Positions 1-12,180 of a stretch of DNA of 64,000 bases are shown here, piece by piece. Numbering within the stretch: the stretch's first letter is position 1; every line of letters starts with the position of its first letter. The stretch is taken from positions 94,273,716 to 94,337,715 of the forward strand of contig CM038229.1 in NCBI GenBank assembly GCA_021442155.1, written 5' to 3'. The position numbers were made by a program, and so were the translations under genes. The stretch is from Cymbidium sinense (Eukaryota > Streptophyta > Magnoliopsida > Asparagales > Orchidaceae). Below the pieces are notes generated by a model. That model was not told the origin of the DNA. It did not search any database and saw only the letters and a program-made list of their open reading frames with translations.

Positions 1-1
1 C

Positions 2-1015
2 ATTATAACTTATGAAGGAACTAGTGAAGATAAAGATGCTCACATAAATAGACTTGTTCAAGAATATGAGTTATTTCATATGACTATTTTTGAATCTATT
101 TATGAAATGTATAGTAGATTCATGAAAATAATTAACACAGTGCATTCTCATGAAAAAATATATAGGAATCAATACTTAGTCTATAAGATTCTTAAATGTC
201 TTCCAAAAGAATGGGAAGCTAAAGTAACAGCTATTAATGAAGCTAAGGATTTATCTACTTATCCACTTGATCAGCTTTTGGGTTCATCGATAGCACATGA
301 ATATGTTATTGCTCAAAGGGATAAGATGGATAACTTAGCAAAAAGGGAGAAGCAGAAAGGAAAAGCTATTGCATTATAAGTTGATGATAGTGATGAGCAT
401 AACACCTCAAGCTTGGATGGTGATAGTGATGAGGTGGTCATGCTATCCAAAAGGCTAGAGAACTTGCTAAGGAAGAAGATTCAAAGGTATAAAAAATCTA
501 AAAACTATAAATTTTAAACTAAAAGATTTTCTACAGGTGAAGGGATCATTTGCTACCATTGTAAAAAGCCTGGACACAAAAGAGGTGATTGTCCAAAACT
601 TGTTGAATCAAAGGAGAAAGAAATTGATGTTGAAAGAAGAAAAAATATGAAGGAGAAAAAGTACCATAAGAAGAAGAATAAGGCTTTATGGGCCAATATT
701 CAAATGAATCATTACTTGCTCATCTAATGAAGAGGTCAACATATGTCTTATGGCAAATGGAGAATCTGACTTAGATTCTCAAGAGGTATGCAATGATATA
801 TTTTATGATGAATTAGATGATTCTTTTAATGATTTAGTTATTAAATATAAAAAATTAAAAAGAAAATAGAAAACCCTAGGAAAAAGAACATAAAAATTTA
901 GATATGCATTTTTTGGGATTTAGAAAATGAATGTGATAATTTAAAAAGTAAAAATACTTCTTTATTAAATTTTTCCTTACTTGTATGTAAACTTGAAAGA
1001 GAGAATATCTTGTAA
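2..1015 (+). pseudogene. Decayed Ty1/Copia retrotransposon gag fragment (UBN2 domain plus CCHC knuckle)
   Basis: Gag is the capsid and nucleic-acid-binding protein of LTR retrotransposons. The frame is already open at the left edge (base 2), so the fragment is 5'-truncated by the window. Residues such as TYEGT, LVQEYELF, KCLPKEW and AINEAKDL, then LLGSSIAHE, match the usual UBN2/gag order of plant Copia elements. The frame stops at 377-379 (TAA), resumes with an acidic linker, stops again at 515-517, resumes through a CX2CX4HX4C zinc knuckle at 551-592 and a Lys-rich stretch, and stops at 725-727. A frameshift near 707-727 is needed to continue into a typical acidic segment (NGESD, then DELDDSFNDLVIKYKKLK, 728 to about 869). 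Coiled-coil-like remnants (KLEREN) end at a stop at 1013-1015. At least four lesions make it non-functional. No protease, integrase or reverse transcriptase follows; the flanking repeat starts about 25 bases later. The family assignment is sure; the exact lineage is not. Confidence 0.88.
551..592 (+). other. CCHC zinc-knuckle motif inside the gag remnant
   Basis: The translation CYHCKKPGHKRGDC fits CX2CX4HX4C exactly, with all four metal ligands intact. In gag proteins this motif binds the element's RNA. It is preceded in frame by a stop at 515-517, so it can no longer be made as part of the upstream gag reading frame. Confidence 0.9.
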
Positions 1016-1769
1016 AAAGCAAGATCAAAATTATGTTTGAAATCCCCTACATAAAATATCATTAGGCTAATAGCGATCTAACATCCAGTCTAAAATATTA
1101 CATTATAAAATAAAACACAATACCATAACATACTTTGGCCTACCATGATAATAAAATTGGTGACTTAGCATTCTAATGTGTGTACCAAGATTTAGTGTGG
1201 TGTCTCTTGATTAAGCTTTAAGAGTATGACTGTCTAAAGTTTAAAATTATTTAGGTTAAACATTACAGGAGGTTCCACTTCAAATCTTCAAATGAATTGA
1301 TTAATTTTAATTTACACTTTCTTAATTCATTTGATGCTTACTGAACATCTAATTATTACGAAGAGAAGAAAGAGGTTTGACCCTCTTCATCCCTCCCTAC
1401 CCTAAGTTATTTTCTAAAGGTGTATTATTATGACTTTGGTTTCTTTAGTGAACCATTCATAAATATTTTATTAAACCTAAGTTAGGATTAGTCTTAATGA
1501 GTCCTATTTAAATATTAAAGGCATCTTAGAATTAATAAAAGTGAGTCACTACTACATAAATAACATTCCACTACTTCTTTCCATCATTAATAGCATACAC
1601 ACTTCTTTATATTTTTTATTTTTTTATTGATCATGATATTTGATTCAATATACATATTATCTCATACCATATATATATTTATATTATGCACACTTGATGA
1701 TCATTAATGCTTGAATTTAGTAGAAAAAAGATCTTATTTCCTAGTTAAGCATATTCAGACATGTATTAG

Positions 1770-1880
1770 AGATTTAAACAAGTACGTACCATTATTAAAT
1801 CAGAGAAGTGATTATCTAAGACCTCCTTGGGACTACTTAAAGCATCACATTCCTAGGATGTCCAGAATATGTACTTGCCA
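1770..1880 (+). repeat. 110-bp subrepeat, unit a of copy 1
   Basis: Core text runs from AAGTACGTACCATTATTAAA through ACCTCCTTGGGACTACTTAA to CCTAGGATGTCCAGAATATG. The same core recurs at 2014-2124, three times in copy 3 and once, inverted, in copy 2. Short open reading through this stretch is incidental. Confidence 0.8.
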
Positions 1881-2013
1881 ACTTAAATACATATAATCAT
1901 ATACACCAGCATTAATTTGAAAATTATGCGAATGTTATATAAAAGCAACTCTTTAGTTCATGAAAAGCAAAGTTTTATCCCAAACTCTAGCTCCTACATA
2001 CACATGAATGAAA

Positions 2014-2124
2014 TTAAGCAAGTACATGTCATTGTTACACTAGGGAAGTGAGATTATCTAAGACCTCCTTGGGGCTACTTAAAGCCTCATATTCTTGGAA
2101 TGTCCAAACTATATATTTGCCAAC
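2014..2124 (+). repeat. 110-bp subrepeat, unit b of copy 1
   Basis: Near-copy of 1770-1880 (AAGTACATGTCATTGTTACA, then GACCTCCTTGGGGCTACTTA and GGAATGTCCAAACTATAT). Spacing between units a and b is about 240 bp, like the spacing of the three units in copy 3, so the tandem arrangement predates separation of the copies. Confidence 0.8.
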
Positions 2125-5100
2125 TCAAACATATGTAAACATGCACATGAACCATGAAGATAAAATAATCCTTTACTATCTTTTAATTATAACTAAATGT
2201 AAACTTTATTAAACATTTATATCCAACATTAACTTTAATTCAAATTCTTATAAATCATTAGCTTGTAGTTTTGAAAATAATTTAGGATTTATTAGTGATA
2301 ATAGCTACACCATGTAATAATATTTTTCCAACAAATTCAACTTAATTGTAATCAAAATATTTTTGTTCTCTTTTCTTTTTGAAAATATGAACATGTGAAA
2401 CAAATAGCATGCACATTTATAATGATTAAAAATTAGTAAATAAATATTTTCACATATTATACTCAATTACATTAAATACTGAGGACAATCAAGTAAAATA
2501 AATATTCTTTAAGGTTAACCAAAGTTCTTATACAATTTGATTTTGATATTTGAGTTGTTAAAACCAAAAAAGGAGAGATGATATTTAATAGTTACTCCAT
2601 CCCATGTTGGTGATTTGATATGTTTAAAGAAAGAAAATAAATGTATTTTATGAGTTGATTAGGTTCAAGCCATTAAACACATCAATTTAATTACCCTTTC
2701 CCAAACATCTTTAATTTAATTAACTACTTGATCATGAAACTTCAATGATATGCTTTTAGGAAAGTAAAATTTGCAATGCACCTAAAAAAATCTAATGTAA
2801 TTAGGCTAATGTCTAAGAGTTAATTGGGTTAAAGAAGGAAATAATCTAAGTTAAATACTCTTATGATTTTCCTGTATCAATGGGTTAATCATAATTTCTT
2901 TCTTGACTTTATGTTATTAAACACATAAAGAGAAATTAATGGATTATGTTTGAATTATTTGAACCAATTATTAATTTTGTTTAATTTTTATCTTATCATT
3001 AACTTTCATATTTATTACTTAATTAATACATATGTTAATTAACCCTCTTAAGAAAATACATTTAAAAAAATAATTAGGAAAGGGGATAAAATAATTATTT
3101 CTCCTCACTATTCCCACTATCCACTATGATTAATTATCATTAATTATTTAATTTTACTATTCATCAAATTTAATAATTATTTAATTCATTAAAGAGGGTA
3201 ATTAGGATTGAAAGTCCAAATTCTTTAAATAACAAAGTAAATAATTCCAAGAAAATTATGGGAGGGAGAGAACATTCCATGGAATCATCCCACCAAGTTT
3301 GGAATTAATTAGCCATAAAATTTGGCATTAATTAAGGTAATTAATCTAAGTTTCAAACTTTAATTAAGCACTATTCACTAGGCATAAATTAGGAATTTTA
3401 TTTTTTTTAATTCTCCTATGTCTAATATTTTTAAAATGAGTTTATTTGCATTTTTGGATTCCACTACAATTAGTTATAATATTTGAAGTTCTAGCCATTT
3501 AATTACATTTTTTAAGCCTAATTAACCCTTTAAATCATGGGTGCCACACAGATGCTAATGTAGCAGCACTTTTCATGTGGCACTACAGTATTAGTTACTT
3601 AAATCATATGACCCAACAACTGACTCAGTGGTTGTAAATGTAATTTCATCTCGACCATTTGATCTCGGATTGGACAGATGATCTTAATCCCATGATTTCA
3701 AAAGGACTAAATCAAAATTTCTAATGTGATTAATCACAACCATATGTTCTGCTTATGCAGAATGAATGGTCGATGATTCATCATCCTATCATCGCTTGAT
3801 CTAAGCTATCAAAGATGATTTGATGGGAAAATCAACTCCAAAATGATCAATGAATAAATCCAAGATAATCCTACAGTGGAGAGTGAATGAAGACTCAAAT
3901 CACTTCAAAAATGACCAACACCTAGGGCCCAAAGTAATGATTGTGAGATTTTTACCTAACTAGAGCTATAGACTGGCAATCTGCCTATAGAGGTATCTTC
4001 ATCTTCAAAAGAAGAAGCCATATTGAGATGATCATGAGTTGCCTCCCCAAATATTGCTTTGTGGGCTAAACCCACCGCAAAGCTCACAAGAGTTAGTCTT
4101 GGGACATCATATGGTGGTCAAATCATTTGGGAAATGATTCATTTTTGTTTGTCAGAGTGAGGTGAAGGTGTGGGATAGATAGAGCTCTCGGGTTCGATCA
4201 GGAGCTAGTCTTGTCAATGGTGGAGTGCACAAGGAGATCGGGGGGAAGGTTATGGGACTATGCACAATGCTCTAAGAAAACTCTATGCTCGATTTGAATC
4301 GATGGGTAGGAGTATACTCTCCTCTCTACTTGGACCAAGAGTTGGGAGTAGTTTAGCCTTTGGCAGCCATCTGGCTGGGGTAGGTGGCTAGAGATGGTAG
4401 GAGATTGTTAAGATGAGGTGTACACTCTCCCTTAGGTGGACCAATGGATTTCCATGGGTGAACTCACCCTTTCTTGGTCAAAGGTTGAATCCAACAACTT
4501 TGGGTTAGGTTGGGTCAGTGGTCATCTTATCCAAGAAGAACCAAAGGTGGCTGCCATGGGGTAAAAGAGTGGAGAACCCATCCAAGTGGGGATTTTGTCT
4601 CATTTGGATGGCTTGGTTCAATGGTTTTGTAACAAACTGGGTTCACCATGGGTTGGGCCCACTTGGGCAGGCCCATGGCAACCTAAGGATGAGTCATACT
4701 AAGTTTGGTTGGGTTTAGCTCAATTTGATCCTTTGGCTCAGATCTCTCAAGTTAGGCTAACTTGACCAATTTTACTAAATTCAGCCAAATTGATGACTTG
4801 GGTAAGTTCAATTGGCCATTTAAAGTGAGCGAGTGTAATTGGTTTGATTCAATTTGGGTTAGATATGAATTTGGTCCATAAGGTCCAATTTGGGTCAAAT
4901 GGATCATGTTGACCAATTTGATTATTATTATTTTATTAGTTATTATTATAAGTTTAGTTATTATTAGTATAGTTATTTAGTTATTTATTAGTTAGTCTAG
5001 TTTATTAGTTAGTTATTAGTTTTAATTATTAGGTTAGTTATTAATTATTAGTTTTATTAGTTTTTATTAGTTATTTATTAGTTAGTTAATTTATTATTAG

Positions 5101-5214
5101 TTTATTTATTACTTATTTAGTTATTAGTTTAGTAATTTTATTATTTATTATTAGTTTTTTAGTTTTATTATTAGTTTTTAGCTAGTTTATTATGTAATTA
5201 ATGTTTTTTAGTTA

Positions 5215-5374
5215 TTAAAGTTCATTTTCATTGGAAGATTCACCTTTAGCATCCAAAAATGGACTTTATTAGAAACACTTTGATGAGCTTAAATTATTGG
5301 GATAATGGAATGTAAGGCTCTTAGATGGCAGGCAGATTCCTATAAAGCTTAATAGGGAAGAAGACTATACACAA
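5215..5374. other. Non-array island of unknown origin inside block A
   Basis: About 160 bases of normal composition (with GGAAGATTCACC, GGCAGGCAGATTCC and AAGAAGACTATACAC) interrupt the array 300 bases after its start. I found no match to the flanking repeat, to the three later islands or to the gag remnant. No open reading frame of note. It could be an insertion or a remnant of sequence overtaken by array growth. Confidence 0.75.
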
Positions 5375-6808
5375 ATATTAGTTTTGTTATTATTATCAGT
5401 TATTAGTTTAGTTATTAGTTATTAGTAGTTATTTATTTATTAGTTATTAGTTATTAATTATTAGTTATTATTAGTTATTAGTTTTTTAAATTTTTAGTTA
5501 GTTATTAGTTTAGTTAGTTTTATTATTAGTTTAGTTTATTAGTTTCATTTTATTTTTTTAGTTATTTAGTTAGTTTTTATTAGTTATTAGTTTATTAGTT
5601 TTTAGTTATTATTATTACTTTAGTTATTAGTTTTGTAAGTTTAGTTTTATTACTTTATTATTATTAGTTAGGTTTAGTATTACTAGTTTATTATTAGTTA
5701 GATTTTAGTTTTAGTTAGTTATTTGTTTTAGTTATTAGTTTAGTTTTATAATTAGTTAGTTATTAGTTTTTAGTTATGTTTATTGGTTTTATTTAGTTTA
5801 TAGTTAGTTAGTTTATTATTAGTTTAATTATTAGTTATTAGGTTTAGTTTAATTAGTTAGTTTAGTTTAGCTATTAGGTTTTAGTTTTTTAGTTAGTTTA
5901 GTTAGCTTTTTAAGTTATTAGGTTTTATTAAATTTTATTAATCAGTTAATTTTATTAGTTTAGTTTAAATTTTTATTATTTTTATTAATTTAGTTAGTTT
6001 ATTAGTTTAGTTTTAGTTAGTTTAGTTAGTTTAGTTTTGTTTTTAGTTTATTTTTAGTTTACATTATTAATTTTAGCTATTAGTTATTTAGTTTTTATTA
6101 GTTATTAGGTTTAGTTTTATTAGTTTTAATTAGTTAGTTTAGTTAGTTTAGTTGGTTATTAATTTAATTAGTTTATTTTATTAATTATTTTATTAATTAT
6201 TTATTCAGTTATTTATTATTAGTTATTATTAATTATTAGGTTTTATTATTTTATTAGGTTTAGTTTTTATTACTTCATTTTAATTATTTTATATTAATTT
6301 TAGTTAGTTTATTAGTTTTTAGTTATTAGTTTAATTATTAGTAATTAGTTATTTTTAGTTAGTTATTTGTTAGTTTTTAGTTAGTTTTTAGTTTAATTAG
6401 TTATTTTATTTATTAATTATTATTTTTATTAGTTTATTATTATTAATTAGTTATTAGTTTTAGTTTTTAGTTTTATTAGTTTTATTAGTTATTAATTAGT
6501 TTAGTTTTTTATTTTATTATTATCTTTTAGTTTATTAGTCGTTAGTTTTTAGTTGTATTAGTTAGTTAGTTTAGTTAATTAATATCAGTTGTTAATTTAT
6601 TATTATTTATTATTGGTTATTAGTTATTAGTTTAGTAGTTTAGTTTTTATTAGTCTTATTATTATTATTTTTTATTATTTATTAGTTTTTATTTTATTAG
6701 TTATTAGTTATTAATTTTATTAGTTTATTAGTTATTAGTTATTCAATTTTTATTATTAGTTTTGGTTTATTAATATTATAAATTTATTATTTTTTTATTT
6801 TTATTGTT

Positions 6809-6812
<4 letters not shown>

Positions 6813-6844
<32 letters not shown>
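6813..6844 (+). repeat. (TTA)n microsatellite
   Basis: About ten uninterrupted TTA triplets within block A. It suggests replication slippage acts on the array. Confidence 0.9.
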
Positions 6845-9800
6845 TTAGTTATTATTGTTATTATTATTATTAGTTTTGTATTTTTTTGTTAGTTTATTTT
6901 ATTAGTTGGTTTTAGTTTAGTTATTATTTATTATTATTAGTTAATTTTTATTAGTTATTTATTTATTTGTTTAGTTATTAGGTTTTAGTTATTATTGTTT
7001 ATTATTAGTTTAGTTATTAGTTTAATTATTAAATTTATTTATTATTATAAGTTATTATTAGTTTCTTAGTTTATTTTAGTTATTATTATTAGTTTATTAG
7101 GTTATTAGTTTTATTTTATTAGTTTTATCATTTAGTTATTAGTTTAGTTTTTTTTAGTTTATTATTATTTGGTTTTAGTTTTATAATTTAGTTTTTGGTT
7201 AGTTTAGTTTTATTAGTTTTAGTACAGTTTAGTTATTATTATTATTAGGTTTTATTAGTTTTTTAGTTCTAGTTAGTTTGTTAGTTATTAGTTTAGTTTT
7301 ATTAGTTAGTTAGGTTATTAGTTATTATTATTAGATTTAGTTATTATTAGTCTATTAGTTTATTATTATTATTATTATTAATTTTAGTTTAGTTATTATT
7401 TTAGTTATTATTAGTTATTATTATTTTATTATTTATTATTTATTATTTATTATTTATTAGTTATTAGTTAGTTATTATTAATTATTAGTTTTATTTACTA
7501 TTAGTTTTTTAGTTATTTATTTTAGTTAATATTAGTTTTTATTTAATTTTATTAGTAATTATTAGTATTAGTTTTAGTAATTATTTATGATTTGTTTTTA
7601 TTAGTTATTATTAATTTATTAGTTTATTAGGTTTTAGGTTTAGTTTCATTATTATTATTAGTTATTAGTTATAGTTTTTTAATTTATTATTATTTAGTTT
7701 AATTAGCTTTTAGTTTATTAGTTTTAGTTAGGGTTATTATTTAGTTTATTAGTTAGTTTTAATAGTTTAGTAATTATTAGTTTAGTTTATTATTAGATAA
7801 ATAGTTTATTTTATTAGTTATTAGCTTTTGTTAGTTTTTAGTTATTTCTTAGTTATTTAGTTATTATTAGTTAGTTATTTATTTAGTAATTAATAGTAAT
7901 TTTTTATTATTAGTTTATTAGTTTTTTTATTTATTATTATTATTATTATTAGGCTTTTAGTTATTAGTTATTAGTCATTAGTTAGTTTTAGTTAATTTAT
8001 TAATTAGTTTTTTAATTATTAGTTTATTAGCTCGTTAGTTTATTAGTTATTAGTTAGTTTAGTTTATTAGGTTTTATTAGTTTTTATTAGTTAGTTAGGT
8101 TTTAGTTTAGTAAGTTTTTATTTAGATAAGTTATTAGTTATTTTATTATCAATTTATTAGTTTCATTATTATTATTATTATTATTAGTTAGTTTGTTTTA
8201 TTTTTTTAGTTATTATTAGTTTTAGTTTTATTAATTTTTAAGTTTTTATTATTAGTTATTAGTTATTAGTTTAGTTAATTATTAGTTTTAGTTTATTAGT
8301 TTTATTTAGTTATTAGTTATTATTAGGTTATTAATTTTATTGTTTATTAGTTTTAGTTTTATTAGTTAGTTAACTATTCATTTTATTAGTTTTTTAATAG
8401 TTTAATTATTTAAATTTATTTATTAGTTATTAGTTTAGCTATTTATTTATTATTATTAGTTATTTAATTTTTTATTAGTTATTAATTTAGTTATTATTTG
8501 GTAGTTTTAAGTTTAGTTTTATTAGTTATTATATTATTATTTATTAGTTATTTATTATTATTATATTAATTATTAGTTATTAGCTATTATTATATTTATT
8601 ATTAGTTTAGTTATTATTAGTTTATTAGTTTTATTAGTTATTATTATTATTAGTTTAGTTATTATTAGTTATTAATTTAGTTAATTATTTAGTTTTAGTT
8701 TAATAGTGTTTAAGTTTTAGTTATTAGTTATTATTAGTTATTTAGTTTATTTAGTTATTATTATATTTTTATTATTAGTTTAGTTATTTTTATTATTATT
8801 GTTATTATTATTATTAGTTATTAGTTTAGTTAGTTATTTAGTTTTAGTTTATTAGTTTTTTAGTTTTAGTTATTAATTATTGTTAGTTAGTTATTAGTTA
8901 TTATTAGTTTATTTTATTATTATTAGCCTATTAGTTAATTATTAGTTATTATTAGTTTAGTTATTATTATTAGGTTTATTTTATTATTGTTAGTTTTATT
9001 TATTAATTTTACTAGTTTAATTATATTATTAGTTATTTTTATTAATTTTATTTGTTATTAAGTTTTATTAGTTTTAGTTTATTATTAGTTTATTAGTTAT
9101 TAGTTATAGTTATAGTTATTTATTATTAGTTATTCAATTTATATTTAGTTTTATTAGTTATTTATTAGGTTTAGTTTTAGTTTTATTAGTTTATTATTAT
9201 TATTAGTTATTTATTATTAATTATTATTAGTTTATTTAGTTATTAGTTTTAGTTTTATTAATTTTATTAGTTATTATTAGTTTTTTAGTTTAGTTTTTTA
9301 TTAATTATTAGTTTAGTTAGTTATTTTTTTATTTTTATTAGTTCTTATTTATTACTTAGTTTTTATTAGGTTATTTAGTTATTTTTAGTTATTTAGTAAT
9401 TAGTTTATTTAGTTATTTTAATTAATTTTTATTAGTTATGTTTAGTTAGTTTTACTAGTTTATTAGTTATTAATTTATTAGTTTTATTAGTTATTAGTTA
9501 TTGGTTATTATTATTATGAGTTTTTAGTTTAGTTAGTTTTAGTTATTATTAGTTATGTTTAGTTTTTAGTTTTGTAATTTTATTCTTATTATTATTAGTT
9601 ATTATTTATTTGTTAGTTATTAATTATTATTAGTTATTAGTTATTTAGTTTATTAGTTAGTTGTATTTAGGTTTTTAGTTCTTATTAATTATTATTAGGT
9701 ATTAGTTTTAGTTTTAGTTTTAAGTTTATTAGTTTCCTAGATAATTTTATTAGTTATTTATTTATTATATAGGTTTATTAGATGTTAGTTAGTTATTTAT

Positions 9801-10137
9801 TAGTTATTTATTAGTTATTATTAGTTTAGATATTAGCTTATTAGTTTTATTAGGTTTTAGTTTTTAGTTTAGTTTTATTATTTTTATTTATTACTTAGTT
9901 ATTATTATTATTAGTTATTAGTTATGTTATTATTAGTTTTATTATCATTTTAGTTTTACTTATTAGTTATTAATTATTAGTTTTATTAAATTTAATTTTT
10001 TTAATTAAGTTTATTATTAGTTATTATTAGTTTTATTATTTTACTAGTTATTAGTCAGTTAGTTTTTAATAGTTATTAGTTATTAGTTATTATTGATTAT
10101 TATTAGTTATTAATTTATTAGTTTATTAGTTATTATT

Positions 10138-12180
10138 ATTTAGGGGTCAGGGTTATTAAGGTTTAGGGTTAGGGTTTTTTTTTAAAATTTTTTATTTTTT
10201 AAATTAAGTAAATTGATAAGTTTAGGTTGATTTATTTTATTTAGTTTATTTTTGTTTATATTTAGGTTTATTTTTATTTTTATTTAGTTTAGCTTATTTA
10301 TTTTAATTTTGGTTTTTTTTAGTTTAGTTTTATTTTTATTTTATTTTTTTAGGTTTACATTTTATTTTTTATTTTTAGGTTAAGGTTTAAGTTTTTATTT
10401 TATTTTTTTGGTTTAGGTTTTAGGTTTATTTTTAGGTTTTATTTTTTAATTTAGGTTTAGGTTTATTTTTAGTTTATTTTATTTTGTTTAGTTTAGGTTA
10501 AGGTCTAAGTTTATTTTATTTTAAGTTTAGGTTTTGGTTTTATTTATTTTAGTTTAGTTTATCTTAGTTTAGATTTAGGTTTATTTTATTTTTATTTTAG
10601 GTTTAGGTTTTCATTTTAGTTTAGGATTCAGGTTTAATTTTTTATTTATTTTTAGTTTTAATTTTTAGGTTTAGTATTTTATTTAGTTTTTATTTTATGT
10701 TTAATTTATTTTTATTTTAGGTTTAGTTTTTATTTTATTTCAATTTTTTATTCTTAGGTTTATTTTAATTTTTAGTTTAATTTAGGTTTTTAAAAATTTT
10801 AATTTAGTTTATTTTTTATTTTTTATTTTATTTAATCATTAGGTTTAAATTTAGGTTTAGTTTTTAGTTTAGGTTTTTATTTTATCTTATTATTTTATTC
10901 TATTTAGGTTTAAGTTTATTTATTTCTATTATTTTTAGGTTTTATTTAGTTTAGGTTAAGGATTTTAAGTTTTTAAGGTTTATGGTTGGTTTACAGTTTA
11001 TGGTTTAGAGGTTTAGGGTTATTTTAATTTGGGTTTAGGTTTATTTTATTTATTTTATTTAGTTTTTATTTTAGGTTTAGTTTTTTTTTAGTTGAGGGTT
11101 TAGGTTTTTTTATTTTGTTTTAGGTTTTAATTTTAGGTTTAGGTTTTTATTTTGTTTTAGGTTTTAATTTTAGGTTTAGGTTTTTATTTTACTTTTACAT
11201 TTAGTTTTTATTTTATTTAGGTTTTCTATTTTTAGATTTATTTTATTTTTTAGTTTAGGTTTAGGTTTATTTTATTTTTTATTTTAGGTTTACATTTTTT
11301 TTAGTTTAGGGTTTAGGTTTTTTTGTAATTTATTTTAGGTTTATATTTTAAGATTAGGTTTTTATTTAATTTTTATATTATTTTATTTTATGTTTATTTT
11401 ATTTTTATTTTAAGTTTAATTTTATTTTATTTTTATTTTAAGTTTAGTTTTTATCTTGTTCAAGTTTTTTATTTTTAGGTTTATTTTATTTTTTTTAGTT
11501 TAGTTTAGGTTTTTAATAATTTTATTTTATTTTTATGTTTAGGTTTAGGCTTAGGTTTAGGTTTAGGTTTAATTTAGGTTTTTATTTTCTCTTATGGTTC
11601 TATTTTATTTTAGTTTAGGTTTATTTATTTATTTTATTTTTAGGTTTTATTTAGTTTAGGTTTAGGATTTTCAATTTATTTATGGTTTGGCTTTTATTAT
11701 TTTAGTTTTAGGTTTAGTTTATTTTATTTAGTTTTTGTTTTTTAGTTTAGTTATTTTTTTTTTAGTTTAGTTTGTTTTTTTATTTTATTAGTTTTATTTT
11801 TTTAGGTTTAGTTTTATTTAGTTTTTATTTTATTTTATTTTATTTTAAGTTTATTTTATTTTATTTTATTTTAGTTTTAATTTATTTAGGTTTTTATTTT
11901 AGTTTATTTATTTTAGTTTGGTTTAGGTTTTTTTGTATTTTATTTTAGTTTAGTTTTTATTTTTTTATTTTATTTTATTTCTAGGTTTAGGTTTAGATTT
12001 TAGTTTAGATTATTATTTTTATTTATTTTGTTACTTTATTTAGGTATAGGTTTATTTATTTATTTAATTTTTTAAGTTTTTATGGATTAGGGATTAGGGT
12101 TTAGGGATTATATGTAAGTTGTTATTAGGTTTTGTTATTTAGTTTGTGGTTTAATGAGTTTTATTTTAGTGTTTTTTTAG
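10138..12180 (+). repeat. Array block B: degenerate telomere-like block
   Basis: Wording changes to TTTAGG, TTTTATTTTA and occasional TTTAGGG. The entry is marked by GGGTTATTAAGGTTTAGGG near 10149. A marker reading AAATTAAGTAAATTGATAAG (about 10199-10219) recurs in the telomere-like blocks at about 25350 and 28778, and in decayed form near 32176, so all four blocks share descent. A run of TTTAGG hexamers lies at about 11538-11570. A 37-bp tandem duplication is visible at 11126-11200. The end is blurred, near TTAGGGATTAGGGTTTAGGG at 12088. It is about twice as long as the later blocks. Confidence 0.82.
11538..11570 (+). repeat. TTTAGG hexamer run
   Basis: Consecutive TTTAGG units with one CTTAGG variant. 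This is the six-base form, not the canonical plant heptamer TTTAGGG, and equals the complement of the CCTAAA array at the right window edge. Confidence 0.85.

Larger units (their letters stand above)
1041..4917 (+). repeat. Flanking repeat, copy 1 (+ orientation, head missing)
   Basis: Homology to copy 3 starts abruptly at 1041 (AATCCCCTAC, matching AATCCCTATAG at about 60028). It can be followed by eye through shared blocks such as GATTAGGCTAAT-like, TCCAGTCTA, AAGAGAAGAAAGAGGT and the 110-bp subrepeats. The same sequences occur inverted in copy 2 (about 54600 down to 51000). The part that should precede it (58140-60027 in copy 3) is absent, its place being taken by the Copia gag remnant. 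About 2580-3540 is very AT-rich (TTAATTA wording) with no further structure I can name. About 3540-4740 is mixed-composition sequence with only weak similarity to copies 2 and 3. From 4740 to 4917 it becomes TTGACC/GGTCAA-rich, as in the tails of the other copies, and then stops where the T/A/G array begins. It has no coding capacity. It may be a subtelomeric-type satellite or a non-autonomous retroelement body; I saw no LTR pair, primer-binding site or polypurine tract. Confidence 0.75.
4918..10137 (+). repeat. Array block A: TTATTAG-type
   Basis: Words TTATTAG, TTAG, TTTTAG and TTATTATTAG in irregular order; no unit length is constant for more than a few copies. It is interrupted once by the unrelated island at 5215-5374. 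Pure (TTA)n runs occur locally, e.g. 6813-6844. Nothing else was seen in it. Confidence 0.88.

Noticed and set aside
1711..1896. 61-codon open frame on +
   Set aside because: Runs through a 110-bp non-coding subrepeat; the other subrepeat copies do not keep the frame.
4518..4718. 66-codon open frame on +
   Set aside because: Trp/Gly-rich translation of GGTT/TGGG wording in the tail of copy 1; no domain.
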